From positions 1 to 16,748 of the forward strand of contig JACKPW010000051.1 in assembly GCA_024233215.1 (NCBI GenBank): a stretch of DNA of 16,748 nt, read 5' to 3'. This document shows positions 1 to 6,829 of the stretch, in pieces. The position numbers and the translations under genes were made by a program. Position 1 is the stretch's first letter. Each line of letters starts with the position of its first letter. This stretch comes from Verrucomicrobiales bacterium (GTDB lineage Bacteria > Verrucomicrobiota > Verrucomicrobiia > Limisphaerales > J093). The notes beneath the pieces are model-generated. The model was not told the DNA's origin. It did not search any database and saw only the letters and a list, made by a program, of their open reading frames with translations.

Positions 1-267
1 GGCGAGGCCCGGTTGCTGGTGGATGGCCGATGTGGTGTCCGGCGCATCGATGCTGCCGAGGCGGCCGCCTGGCAGGGGTGGGAGGCGGATCGTGTATCCC
101 CCAAAGTGGTCCTGGGGGAGGGCCTGGGTGCCGGGGCCGCCTGGCAATGCGTGCTGGCCTGCCGGCGCCTGCAGTCCGGGGGGCAGGGCGATTGCCTCGT
201 CAGCGTTCCGGGCTTCAACGCCGCCGCCATGGGAGCGCGTTTCTCCCTCGACGGAGTCGCTGGCTGA
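1..267 (+). CDS. Beta-ketoacyl-ACP synthase, C-terminal end (partial)
   Basis: The reading frame is open from the first base of the window to a TGA at 265-267 and gives the last 88 residues of a protein that starts to the left. The visible part resembles the C-terminal end of a ketosynthase (FabF/KAS type): a GEGLGAGAAWQ stretch resembling the Gly/Ala-rich segment late in the thiolase fold, then a VSVPGFNAAAMGARFSL strand like the closing beta strand of these enzymes. Ketosynthases condense malonyl-ACP with an acyl chain in fatty-acid or polyketide synthesis in the cytoplasm. The active-site Cys and His residues lie outside the window, so catalytic competence cannot be judged. A FabG-like reductase and an ACP follow on the same strand, which supports the call. 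The family is inferred from a short tail only. Confidence 0.6.
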   Translation, partial: GEARLLVDGRCGVRRIDAAEAAAWQGWEADRVSPKVVLGEGLGAGAAWQCVLACRRLQSGGQGDCLVSVPGFNAAAMGARFSLDGVAG

Positions 268-340
268 AGCGCCGCGGCGGTCGGGAGGTTCCGGCGGAAT
301 TCTGGTTCTCGCCGGGTCACCCGGAACCTACTCTCCGCGC

Positions 341-1072
341 ATGAGCAAACGCGTGATTCTCATCACCGGTGCCAACGGCGGTCTGGGGCAGGCCATCGCC
401 CGGGCTTTCTTGGAGGAGGCGCCGCAGAACATGGTCGTGCTGGGGGTGCGTCAACGGCGGGATCAAGCGGAGCAATTGGCCCAGGCCTTCGCCGGTCGCG
501 CCTCATGCCTTCCGCTCGACGTCACCGAACCCGCGGCCTGGGAGGCGGCTCTTGCCCGGATCCTCGACGTTCATGGGCGGCTCGACGTGCTGGTGAACAA
601 CGCCGGGTTTCACGAGGATGCACTCCTCGGCACCATGCCGACGGATTCCTGGCGACGCGTGTTGGCGGCCAACCTCGATTCGGTCTTTCACGGCTGCCAG
701 GCCGTGTTGCCCACCATGATCAGCCAGCGCCAGGGACGCATCATTAACATCGCGTCGCTCAGCGCTCTGCTGGCTCCCGCCGGGCAGGCCAATTACGCCG
801 CTGCCAAGGCGGGAGTGGTGGCCCTCACCCGTTCCCTCGCCAAGGAGGTGGCCCGCATCGGGATCACGGTGAACGCCCTCTGCCCCGGCTATATCGAGTC
901 GCCTCAACTCACCGGCCTCTCCGAGGAGGCCCGCCGCGCGGCGCTCGCGCGGGTCCCCATGCGCCGGTTCGGCCGACCGGAGGAGGTGGCCGCGGTCGTG
1001 CGGTTTCTGGCTTGTCCCGACGCAGGCTATATCACAGGGTCCGCAATCAAAATCGACGGCGGAATACTCTGA
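341..1072 (+). CDS. 3-oxoacyl-ACP reductase-like SDR (FabG family)
   Basis: A 243-residue classical short-chain dehydrogenase/reductase, the usual FabG length. The NAD(P)-binding motif TGANGGLG is at residues 9-16, NNAG at 86-89, the catalytic Asn at 111, Ser at 139, and YAAAK gives Tyr152 and Lys156. The tail PDAGYITGSAIKIDGG is the standard FabG C-terminus. It should reduce a beta-ketoacyl-ACP to the beta-hydroxyacyl form with NAD(P)H in the cytoplasm. The frame is open far upstream, but the family N-terminus begins at the ATG at 341, 73 bases after the ketosynthase stop; no good Shine-Dalgarno precedes it. The ACP gene begins on the base after its stop codon, so the two are almost certainly cotranscribed. 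Family membership is clear; whether it serves primary fatty-acid synthesis or a specialised pathway is not. Confidence 0.9.
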   Translation: MSKRVILITGANGGLGQAIARAFLEEAPQNMVVLGVRQRRDQAEQLAQAFAGRASCLPLDVTEPAAWEAALARILDVHGRLDVLVNNAGFHEDALLGTMPTDSWRRVLAANLDSVFHGCQAVLPTMISQRQGRIINIASLSALLAPAGQANYAAAKAGVVALTRSLAKEVARIGITVNALCPGYIESPQLTGLSEEARRAALARVPMRRFGRPEEVAAVVRFLACPDAGYITGSAIKIDGGIL

Positions 1073-1342
1073 ATGGAAGCTCTGGACACACTCAAAGCGG
1101 AGGTGAAGGACCTCCTGGTCACCAACCTCATGCTGCCGATGACGGCGGCGGAGATCGGGGATGACACGCCGCTCTTCGGCCCGGGCGGTCCGGGGCTCGA
1201 CTCCGTGGATGCGCTCCAATTGGTGGTGGCACTGGACAAGCGCTACGGGCTGAAGATCCCGGATGCCGAAGCGGCCCGGGGAATCCTCGCCAACGTGGAG
1301 ACCATCGCCGCCGCGGTGGCCGCACGAGCGGAAGCGACCTGA
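1073..1342 (+). CDS. Acyl carrier protein
   Basis: An 89-residue phosphopantetheine-binding carrier protein. The attachment motif DSV lies at residues 43-45 with Ser44 as the predicted 4'-phosphopantetheine site, preceded by the typical DDTPLF and GPGGPGLDS stretch and followed by helix II (ALQLVVALDKRYGLKI). The length matches type II fatty-acid or polyketide ACPs. Its ATG abuts the reductase stop (TGA at 1070-1072), suggesting translational coupling. It would carry the growing chain between the neighbouring ketosynthase and reductase. The Ala- and Arg-rich C-terminus and the GPGG insertion before the serine differ from housekeeping AcpP, and a stand-alone KS-KR-ACP set fits a dedicated acyl or polyene-type pathway better, but that is inference. 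No fabH, fabD or plsX is visible beside it. Confidence 0.9.
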   Translation: MEALDTLKAEVKDLLVTNLMLPMTAAEIGDDTPLFGPGGPGLDSVDALQLVVALDKRYGLKIPDAEAARGILANVETIAAAVAARAEAT

Positions 1343-1383
1343 GCGGCAGCAACCCATCGAAGCCGGGCCCATCGGGGTGTGAC

Positions 1384-1402
1384 CGACCCGTTGACGGGCT
1401 CG
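1384..1402 (+). terminator. Imperfect hairpin after the ACP gene
   Basis: The left arm CGACCCG and right arm CGGGCTCG enclose a TTGA loop and can form a 7-bp stem with one bulged base, about 40 bases after the ACP stop. No T-run follows, so this is at best a weak or factor-dependent termination site. It is listed because it is the only stem noticed between the ACP and cydA. Confidence 0.2.
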
Positions 1403-1442
1403 TGCCGGGGCGTGTGAGGAGACATCCGTTCGGGCGGCTGGC

Positions 1443-1485
1443 CTTAAGAAACAACGTTAACATTCTGCGGTTCCGGGCCATCTTT
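1443..1485 (+). promoter_or_regulatory. AT-richer island upstream of cydA, possible promoter
   Basis: Within otherwise GC-rich DNA the stretch TTAAGAAACAACGTTAACAT is clearly AT-richer, contains the overlapping palindromes AACGTT and GTTAAC, and lies 50-90 bases before the chosen cydA start. TTAACA at 1457-1462 could be a -35 element, but the hexamer 17 bases later (ATCTTT, 1480-1485) is a poor -10. Cytochrome bd genes are commonly controlled by oxygen or redox regulators, so this is the natural place for the promoter. No known operator consensus was recognised. Confidence 0.25.
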
Positions 1486-1535
1486 TGGATTCCAGGGCTT
1501 GCAGCCGGTCCTTGTCCCCCCTCACACTCCGGCCC

Positions 1536-2906
1536 ATGGACGTCCTGCTGTTGTCGCGCCTCCAATTCGCGTTCACGGTCGCGTTCCACTACCTTTACCC
1601 GCCTCTCAGCATCGGGTTGGGCGTCAGCCTCGTCGTGATGGAGGGGCTCTGGTTGAAGACGGGCAACCCGGTCTACCACCAGATGGCGCGGTTCTGGACC
1701 CGGGTCTTCGCCCTGACCTTCGCCATCGGGGTGGCCACCGGGATCGTCATGGAGTTCGAGTTCGGCACCAACTGGGCCAGTTATTCGCGCTTCGTGGGGG
1801 ATGTCTTCGGCAGTGCGCTGGCCGCCGAGGGCATCTTCGCCTTCTTCCTGGAATCCGGTTTCCTCGCCATCCTGCTCTTCGGCTGGGACAAGGTCGGTCG
1901 CAAGCTGCACTACTTCGCCACCTGGATGGTCTGCCTCGGGGCTCATTTCAGCGCCGTGTGGATCGTGGTGGCAAACTCCTGGCAGCAGACGCCGGCGGGC
2001 TACCGCATCGAGCAGACCGCGAACGGGCCGCGGGCGGTGATCACCGATTTCTGGCAAATGGTCTTCAACCCGTCCTCCCTGGACCGGCTGAGCCACACGC
2101 TCTGCGGCGCCTGGCAGGCGGGGGCGTTCCTCGTGATCAGCGTGAGCGCGTTCTACCTCCTGCGCCGGCGGCACGAGACGTTCGCCAAGGCGTCCATGAA
2201 GGTCGGCCTGGGCGTGGCCCTGGTGGCGTCCGTCCTGCAGATCGTCACCGGACACAGCAGCGCGGTCGGGGTCGCGGAGAACCAACCGGCCAAACTGGCG
2301 GCTTTCGAGGGACGTTACACCACGCGCGACCATGCGCCGTTGTCCCTCGCGGGCTGGATCGATGAGCAGCAGGAGGACTTCGCCTTCAACGTGGAGGTGC
2401 CGGGCATGTTGAGCTGGCTCGTTCACGGGAATACGGCCGGTGTGGTCCGGGGGTTGGAGGAGTTCAAGCCCGAGGACCGGCCGCCCGTCAATGCCAGCTT
2501 TCAATTCTTCCACCTCATGGTGGCCGTTGGCTTCGGACTCCTCGGGCTGGCGGGGTTGGGAAGCTGGTTCTGCTGGCGGGGCACGTTGTTCCAGCATCGC
2601 TGGCTGCTGTGGTTGCTGGTCTTTGCGGTGCTGGGTCCGCAGCTGGCCAACCAGGCCGGCTGGTTCGCCGCCGAGGTTGGCCGTCAGCCGTGGATCGTCT
2701 ATGGCGAACTGCGGACTTCCGACGGCTTGTCCGCGGTGGTCACATCCAACCTGGTGCTCACGTCCCTGGTCCTCTTCACCGTTGTGTATGTCCTGCTCTT
2801 CGCGGTCTTCGCCTACCTGTTGAATGACAAGATTCATCATGGCCCCGACGAGACGGACCTGATCCCGTCCGGGGCATTGGCGGATCATCGGAGGGCTGAC
2901 GCATGA
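1536..2906 (+). CDS. cydA: Cytochrome bd ubiquinol oxidase subunit I
   Basis: Subunit I of a bd-type terminal oxidase, which oxidises quinol and reduces O2 to water in the cytoplasmic membrane. The 456-residue protein has about nine hydrophobic segments. Residues matching the functional set of E. coli CydA are visible: His18 (E. coli His19), Glu98 and Glu106 (Glu99 and Glu107), His187 (His186), Lys253 and Glu258 of the quinol-site motif (Lys252 and Glu257), Met328 (Met393) and GRQPW at 382-386. The segment between the quinol motif and Met328 is much shorter than in E. coli, so this is a short-Q-loop oxidase like the CIO type. His326 stands where E. coli has Arg391 by my manual alignment. The ATG at 1536 begins the conserved SRLQFAFTVAFHYL N-terminus; an in-frame ATG at 1485 would add 17 atypical residues. 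cydB overlaps its stop codon. Confidence 0.95.
   Translation: MDVLLLSRLQFAFTVAFHYLYPPLSIGLGVSLVVMEGLWLKTGNPVYHQMARFWTRVFALTFAIGVATGIVMEFEFGTNWASYSRFVGDVFGSALAAEGIFAFFLESGFLAILLFGWDKVGRKLHYFATWMVCLGAHFSAVWIVVANSWQQTPAGYRIEQTANGPRAVITDFWQMVFNPSSLDRLSHTLCGAWQAGAFLVISVSAFYLLRRRHETFAKASMKVGLGVALVASVLQIVTGHSSAVGVAENQPAKLAAFEGRYTTRDHAPLSLAGWIDEQQEDFAFNVEVPGMLSWLVHGNTAGVVRGLEEFKPEDRPPVNASFQFFHLMVAVGFGLLGLAGLGSWFCWRGTLFQHRWLLWLLVFAVLGPQLANQAGWFAAEVGRQPWIVYGELRTSDGLSAVVTSNLVLTSLVLFTVVYVLLFAVFAYLLNDKIHHGPDETDLIPSGALADHRRADA
2890..2894 (+). promoter_or_regulatory. Shine-Dalgarno of cydB
   Basis: A GGAGG lies 8 bases before the cydB ATG, inside the end of cydA. It is one of only two strong ribosome sites recognised in the window. 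It supports the ATG at 2903 as the cydB start, so cydB can be initiated directly as well as by coupling through the ATGA overlap. Confidence 0.6.
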
Positions 2907-3937
2907 CCTATCCTGAATGGCTCGATCTCAACGCGGTGTGGTTCGTGCTGGTGGGGGTGCTGTTCACCGGCTACGCCCTGTTGGACGGCTTTGACCTGGG
3001 CGTGGGGGCGCTCCACCTCTTCAGCCGGACCGACGAGCAACGGCGCATCATGCTCAATTCCATTGGGCCGGTTTGGGACGGCAATGAGGTCTGGCTGGTG
3101 ACGGGGGGAGGAGCGCTGTTCGCCGCCTTTCCCAACGTCTACGCCACGGTCTTCAGCGGCTTCTACCTGGCGTTCGTGCTGTTGCTGGTGGCCCTGATCT
3201 TCCGTGCGGTGGCCATCGAGTTCCGCAGCAAACAGCCGATGACATGGTGGCGGCGCATGTGGGACGTGGGCTTTGCCGCAGGCAGCCTCACGTCGGCGCT
3301 CCTCATCGGGGTGGCCATGGGCAACATCGCCTGGGGTGTGCCCATCGATGACCGTGGCGAATTCGCCGGTACCTTCATCGGGCTGCTCCATCCTTATGCG
3401 CTGTTGTTAGGGGTGACCACGGTGGCCTTGTTCATGATGCACGGAGCCATCTATCTCGTCATGAAGACGGAAGGCGAGCTTCAGAACCTCGCCCGGGGCT
3501 GGGTCAACCGCGCCATGATCTTCTTCATCATCTGCTACGCTGTGACCACCATGGCCACGTTGCTTTACGTGCCCCACATGGCGGAACGCGTGCGCGCCAA
3601 CCCCTGGCTGTTCAGCGTGGCGCTGGTGAACATGCTGGCAATCGCGAACATCCCCCGCGAAATCCATCACGGCCACGATCTGCGGGCGTTCCTGTCATCC
3701 TGCACGGCGATGATTGCGTTGATGGCGTTGTTCGGCCTCGAGATGTTCCCGAACCTTGTGCTCAGCAACCCGGTCCGGGCGAACAGCCTCACCATCTACA
3801 ACGCCGCCTCCTCACCGAAGACCCTGGGGATCATGCTGACGATAGCCATCACCGGCGTGCCGGTGGTTCTGGCCTACACGGCCAGCATCTACTGGATCTT
3901 CCGGGGCAAGGTCCGTCTGGACAAGATGAGCTACTGA
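2903..3937 (+). CDS. cydB: Cytochrome bd ubiquinol oxidase subunit II
   Basis: Subunit II of the bd oxidase, 344 residues with about eight or nine transmembrane segments. Family signatures are present: LLDGFDLGVGAL near residues 27-37 with acidic Asp28 and Asp31, GPVWDGNEVWL around 56-66 with Asp59 (a conserved acidic residue in CydB), LHPYALLLG at 162-170, FPNLVLS at 282-288 and a LTIYNAASSPKTLGIML block at 296-312. Together with CydA it forms the quinol:O2 oxidoreductase. The start ATG overlaps the cydA stop (ATGA at 2903-2906) and has a GGAGG 8 bases upstream. No cydX-like small ORF or cydDC transporter follows: the cydB stop lies inside the last codons of the convergent metallohydrolase gene, a 7-base tail-to-tail overlap. 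Confidence 0.95.
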   Translation: MTYPEWLDLNAVWFVLVGVLFTGYALLDGFDLGVGALHLFSRTDEQRRIMLNSIGPVWDGNEVWLVTGGGALFAAFPNVYATVFSGFYLAFVLLLVALIFRAVAIEFRSKQPMTWWRRMWDVGFAAGSLTSALLIGVAMGNIAWGVPIDDRGEFAGTFIGLLHPYALLLGVTTVALFMMHGAIYLVMKTEGELQNLARGWVNRAMIFFIICYAVTTMATLLYVPHMAERVRANPWLFSVALVNMLAIANIPREIHHGHDLRAFLSSCTAMIALMALFGLEMFPNLVLSNPVRANSLTIYNAASSPKTLGIMLTIAITGVPVVLAYTASIYWIFRGKVRLDKMSY

Positions 3938-5562
3938 GCACGGGTTCCTTCCGGACTCCGGTAGTAGCGTAGTGCCTGTTCGGCGGTTTGCCGGGCGTTC
4001 TGGCGGTCACTCTCGTTGGCGAAAGGGGGATGGCTCTCGAGCCAGTGCAGCAGGCCCGCAACCCACTTGCCCAGATAGGCCACCGAAGCGGGTTCCCGTA
4101 CCTCCCTGCCGTCCCGCAGAAAGTAGACGGGACTGGTATGGGCAAACACGGCGACATCGCGCGGGAGAATCCGGTTCGGCAGGTCCGGATGATCCACCAC
4201 CCGGGCCGCGAGCCACGCGCTGTGGGTCAGTTCCAGCGAGGTTTCGATCTGCATGTCATAAAGGCCATCGATGGGTTCGCTGGCCGGGATGGCAATCGTC
4301 TTGTGCGCGACCACCGCCCCGTTCAACACGATCTCCAAGGTGGTGAAGGGAAGGATGGACCGGGCACGCACGCGGGCCACCACCGTTTGGGGCCCGGACA
4401 AGGTCACCACCTCCCCGGGTTGATGGTCTTCCACGGAGAATTCCAGGATCGGCCCGTTGCTCACGAAGCAACGCCCGGCCTTGATCGCCGCCAGCCAGCC
4501 GGCGTAGTCCGCTGTTCCCTCCACCCGGGCATAGGTGCGGTTGCTCCCCAACGGGATTTCCTCGAAGAACTTGTCGGTGCCTGCAGCAATCGGCAGATGA
4601 AACCCGGCGTTGAGAAACTGGTAGTAGAGATCGACCGCGCGCAGGACCGGGAACTCGGCCATCGACATTCCCGAGTTCTGCCACGGACTCCAATGGTTCG
4701 GCAACTGGGTCGGATCGTGCCAGGTGATCAACTCCACCGCATCAACCAGTCCCAGGGCGGTGGCCACCGGAAGTTGGGCTCCGGGCAACGACGCAATGTG
4801 CGCCCAGACCACCGTACCCTGCTGTTCCCGGGCCGCCTGCATGGCCCGAACCAGGTCCCAGTGCGGCATGGTTCGCCAGTACTCCATCGTGCCTCCCATG
4901 TCGGGATAGCCGGGGATGAGTCCGGTCAGGCCCAGCAGGTTCAGGTGACCCATCTGCCAGTCGCGGATTTCCTGGCCCACCCGGACTTCACAACCGGGCC
5001 GGGAGTGCGCATCCATGGCGCCGGTGAATTCCTCGTTCACCGCCGGGGCCATGTACGGGTCGGCGACATGCAGCAAATGCAGCGCGTCCAAATCCTCCGC
5101 CTCCATCTGCCCGACGGCCTCGGCCGGGATGGGCTGGTGGGCATGGATGTCCCCGCAGACGTGGCCCTGGCGTTGCAGGTTCACCCAGCGCCGTAACCGG
5201 AATGTCCTCGCCGCGGGTTTCCCGGCTGCTAGGGGTTCAACCTCCCAGTGCTCCGGAAGGGTTTCCAGTCCCCGCCGGATTTCCAACCCGGCCCCGTCCT
5301 CCGGTACCTCGAATGCGAACGAACCGGCCACGTAGCACCAGCGTTTGCCGAGGTACTCCACGTGGGAATGCCGGCCCTCGGTTTCAAGGAACTCCCCGTG
5401 GATGTTGGTGACCGCAACGCGCGCCGCCAGTGCCGCTCCCGTGGCATCATCGACAATCCGCCCTTCGAACCCGGCAGCGGGTTCGGCAGCGTCAACGGGC
5501 AACCCGCCGAGCCCACAGACCAGGAGCCGGCACAGGATTCGGGTCTTTGTCATGCCATTCAT
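3931..5562 (-). CDS. Secreted CehA/McbA-family metallohydrolase (PHP-like)
   Basis: A 543-residue protein recognised as a CehA/McbA-type metallohydrolase, related to the PHP hydrolases. From the ATG at 5562 there is a short signal peptide (residues 1-26, hydrophobic stretch ILCRLLVCGLGGLP, likely cleavage after VDA). A carboxypeptidase-regulatory-like beta domain follows at about 31-125 (GFEGRIVDDATG). The metal-binding core starts with DIHAH (Asp138, His140, His142), then Glu198 in GQEIRDW, His206 in GHLN, His255 in VVWAH and Asp330 in AAGTD. The C-terminal third looks beta-rich. Members are predicted metal-dependent hydrolases; the substrate cannot be inferred. A GGAGG 5 bases before this ATG decides the start over an upstream in-frame ATG at 5619. 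The gene faces cydB and overlaps it by 7 bases. A membrane-protein gene lies 241 bases upstream on the same strand. Confidence 0.8.
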   Translation of the reverse strand: MNGMTKTRILCRLLVCGLGGLPVDAAEPAAGFEGRIVDDATGAALAARVAVTNIHGEFLETEGRHSHVEYLGKRWCYVAGSFAFEVPEDGAGLEIRRGLETLPEHWEVEPLAAGKPAARTFRLRRWVNLQRQGHVCGDIHAHQPIPAEAVGQMEAEDLDALHLLHVADPYMAPAVNEEFTGAMDAHSRPGCEVRVGQEIRDWQMGHLNLLGLTGLIPGYPDMGGTMEYWRTMPHWDLVRAMQAAREQQGTVVWAHIASLPGAQLPVATALGLVDAVELITWHDPTQLPNHWSPWQNSGMSMAEFPVLRAVDLYYQFLNAGFHLPIAAGTDKFFEEIPLGSNRTYARVEGTADYAGWLAAIKAGRCFVSNGPILEFSVEDHQPGEVVTLSGPQTVVARVRARSILPFTTLEIVLNGAVVAHKTIAIPASEPIDGLYDMQIETSLELTHSAWLAARVVDHPDLPNRILPRDVAVFAHTSPVYFLRDGREVREPASVAYLGKWVAGLLHWLESHPPFANESDRQNARQTAEQALRYYRSPEGTRAQ

Positions 5563-5567
5563 TGTGT

Positions 5568-5572
5568 CCTCC
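5568..5572 (-). promoter_or_regulatory. Shine-Dalgarno of the metallohydrolase gene
   Basis: On the minus strand GGAGG stands 5 bases before the ATG at 5562-5560. It favours this start over the in-frame ATG 57 bases further upstream, and puts the hydrophobic signal peptide at the N-terminus. Confidence 0.6.
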
Positions 5573-5637
5573 GGGGAGTGTATTCTCGATTTGCCCGACC
5601 GTGCCCGACGGGTGGACAAGACTCAAGCGAAACAGCG

Positions 5638-5766
5638 GTGATCGAGAAGCGGCTGCGGGAGGAGGAAGCGGGCATCCTGGACCAGTTGGAGTTGCTGGAG
5701 GAGGGGGTGGCGCGGAAGCAGGCCGGTGATCAACGGCACAAGGCGGAGTCGGCGGGAATCGAGTAG
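5638..5766 (+). CDS. Possible 42-residue coiled-coil ORF (uncertain)
   Basis: A short frame beginning with GTG at 5638 and ending in TAG at 5764-5766 lies in the 241-base gap between the metallohydrolase and the membrane-protein gene, on the opposite strand. The product begins MIEKRLREEEAGILDQLELL and is rich in Glu, Leu and Arg with rough heptad spacing, so it could form a coiled coil. Almost all third positions are G or C, as in the neighbouring genes, which fits translation, but also the general base composition. There is no convincing Shine-Dalgarno, and the frame continues open upstream into the antisense of the metallohydrolase. It may equally be a gene remnant or chance. No family was recognised. 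Confidence 0.2.
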   Translation: MIEKRLREEEAGILDQLELLEEGVARKQAGDQRHKAESAGIE

Positions 5767-5803
5767 GCCAGCGGGCACCCGACAACCTGCCTCCTCAGCT
5801 GCG

Positions 5804-6520
5804 TCAGGCGTCTTCCTGCGCGGAGGAAACCTCTGTGAGCCGGTACATCCTGCCCTTGGCATCGCGGTAGATGCCATCGCTCGATCTCTGCAGCACCAGC
5901 GTCGCCTTCGCCGACTCGCTCCCCGCGCGAAACCTGGTCATGATGGGAATGGCGAGCGTCTGGAGGCCCACCAGGATGGCCACGACGGCCAGGGCACGGT
6001 AGTAGCCCTCCTCGTTGATCTCGCCCCACATCGCCACGACGATCAGCACCGCAAGTATACCCACGCTCCCTGCAAAGACCCGCTGAAGCCAGCGATGCCT
6101 GACATCAAGTTCCGGAATCAGGAGCAGGAAGATGTAGGCAAAGGCAATCCCGGCAACGCAGACGGTAGCGGTGGTCTTCAGGTACTCCTCCGCGTCAATC
6201 TCGGGCCAGAGGCCCACGATCACCAGTAGCCCGGAGCCAATTGACAGCGCGATTCCTGTCATCCCAAGCCGCACGTGCTTCCGCTTCTCCATGAACGCCG
6301 CGCAGGACATGGAACAGATGCTTGCGGCTGACACGGTGAAGCAGGTGGCGAGGACCTTTGCCTGGACCTTTCCAAAATCGCCGCTCAACACCGAGACGAT
6401 TGCGACAACCGCGGTGAGGCCCAGGAATCCCAAGAAGAGCTTCAGGAAGAGGCCCCGGAGACCGATGTAGTCGATGGCGTGGCTCTCCTGAACGGTTGCG
6501 GGTGATTTCGTACGGTTCAT
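5804..6520 (-). CDS. Six-helix membrane protein with repeated hairpins, unknown function
   Basis: A 238-residue integral membrane protein that I do not recognise. Six hydrophobic segments are visible at about residues 23-47, 57-77, 86-104, 117-136, 148-165 and 175-194, with a polar N-terminus of about 20 residues and a soluble tail (SSDGIYRDAKGRMYRLTEV, about 213-231). Helices 3-4 and 5-6 carry the same connecting motif, W-x-E-I-(D/N)-x-E-x-Y (105-113 and 165-173), and helices 1-2 are joined by a loosely similar SGDFGKVQAK loop, so the protein seems built from three related hairpins. No catalytic or transport signature is seen. The ATG at 6520 is chosen because it starts a normal charged N-terminus; an upstream in-frame ATG at 6601 would add a 27-residue unlikely extension. 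No strong Shine-Dalgarno is present. The gene lies between two independent minus-strand units. Confidence 0.65.
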   Translation of the reverse strand: MNRTKSPATVQESHAIDYIGLRGLFLKLFLGFLGLTAVVAIVSVLSGDFGKVQAKVLATCFTVSAASICSMSCAAFMEKRKHVRLGMTGIALSIGSGLLVIVGLWPEIDAEEYLKTTATVCVAGIAFAYIFLLLIPELDVRHRWLQRVFAGSVGILAVLIVVAMWGEINEEGYYRALAVVAILVGLQTLAIPIMTRFRAGSESAKATLVLQRSSDGIYRDAKGRMYRLTEVSSAQEDA

Positions 6521-6761
6521 GCTGCTCAGTTTGTACGGGTTGCATTCATGAGACCACGGAGAGAACCCATGGCCAGGGAACAGACCAACGGAGCCAGGCA
6601 ATTGCGGTCAGTTCTCATATGTGACAATTGTCCTCGGTATGAGACGGGAGTCGAATCGAAACTCGATGCAGCGGGATTGACTTCCTCAATGACCCGTCTC
6701 TCCACCCACTCCTGCCCTGGCATTTGCCGAAGTCAACGAAGCCGCAGCCGTCCGCACCTTC

Positions 6762-6782
6762 CCAGGGATGATGGGATCCTGG
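6762..6782 (-). terminator. Imperfect hairpin downstream of the GH62 gene
   Basis: The arms CCAGGGAT and ATCCTGG around a GATGGG loop form a 7-bp stem with one bulged G, starting about 48 bases after the GH62 stop in the direction of transcription. There is no T-run on either side, so it is not a classical intrinsic terminator. Its place at the end of the last gene of the operon is the main argument for it. Confidence 0.25.
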
Positions 6783-6805
6783 TGTTCGCTGTTGGTCCGA
6801 AGTGC

Positions 6806-6820
6806 TGCGTTGCGTTGCGT
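6806..6820. repeat. Triple TGCGT tandem repeat
   Basis: Three exact tandem copies of TGCGT lie 10 bases beyond the GH62 stop codon. This is a short simple repeat with no recognised function and may vary between strains. Confidence 0.6.
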
Positions 6821-6829
6821 TGTTGGTTT

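Larger units (their letters stand above)
6521..6829. other. Intergenic region between GH62 gene and membrane-protein gene
   Basis: About 310 bases without a convincing gene. It should hold the end of the five-gene minus-strand transcript and the promoter of the membrane-protein gene. An imperfect hairpin (6762-6782) and a triple TGCGT repeat (6806-6820) lie close to the GH62 stop. Nearer the membrane-protein gene there is a locally AT-richer stretch around 6615-6635 (CATATGTGACAATTG on the plus strand), which on the minus strand offers a TTGTCA -35-like hexamer but no good -10. A frame on the plus strand crosses the region into the GH62 antisense and is regarded as a shadow. Confidence 0.4.

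Noticed and set aside
503..1372. Minus-strand open frame opposite the reductase and ACP
   Set aside because: Antisense shadow of two genes with clear motifs; no recognisable domain.
1128..2888. Long minus-strand open frame (586 codons) opposite the ACP and cydA
   Set aside because: It is antisense to well-supported genes, its product is rich in His, Arg, Gly, Pro and Glu with no family resemblance, and it is explained by high GC content.
3988..5196. Plus-strand open frame (402 codons) inside the metallohydrolase gene
   Set aside because: The opposite strand carries the metal-binding motifs and signal peptide; this product is low in structure and has no homology signature.
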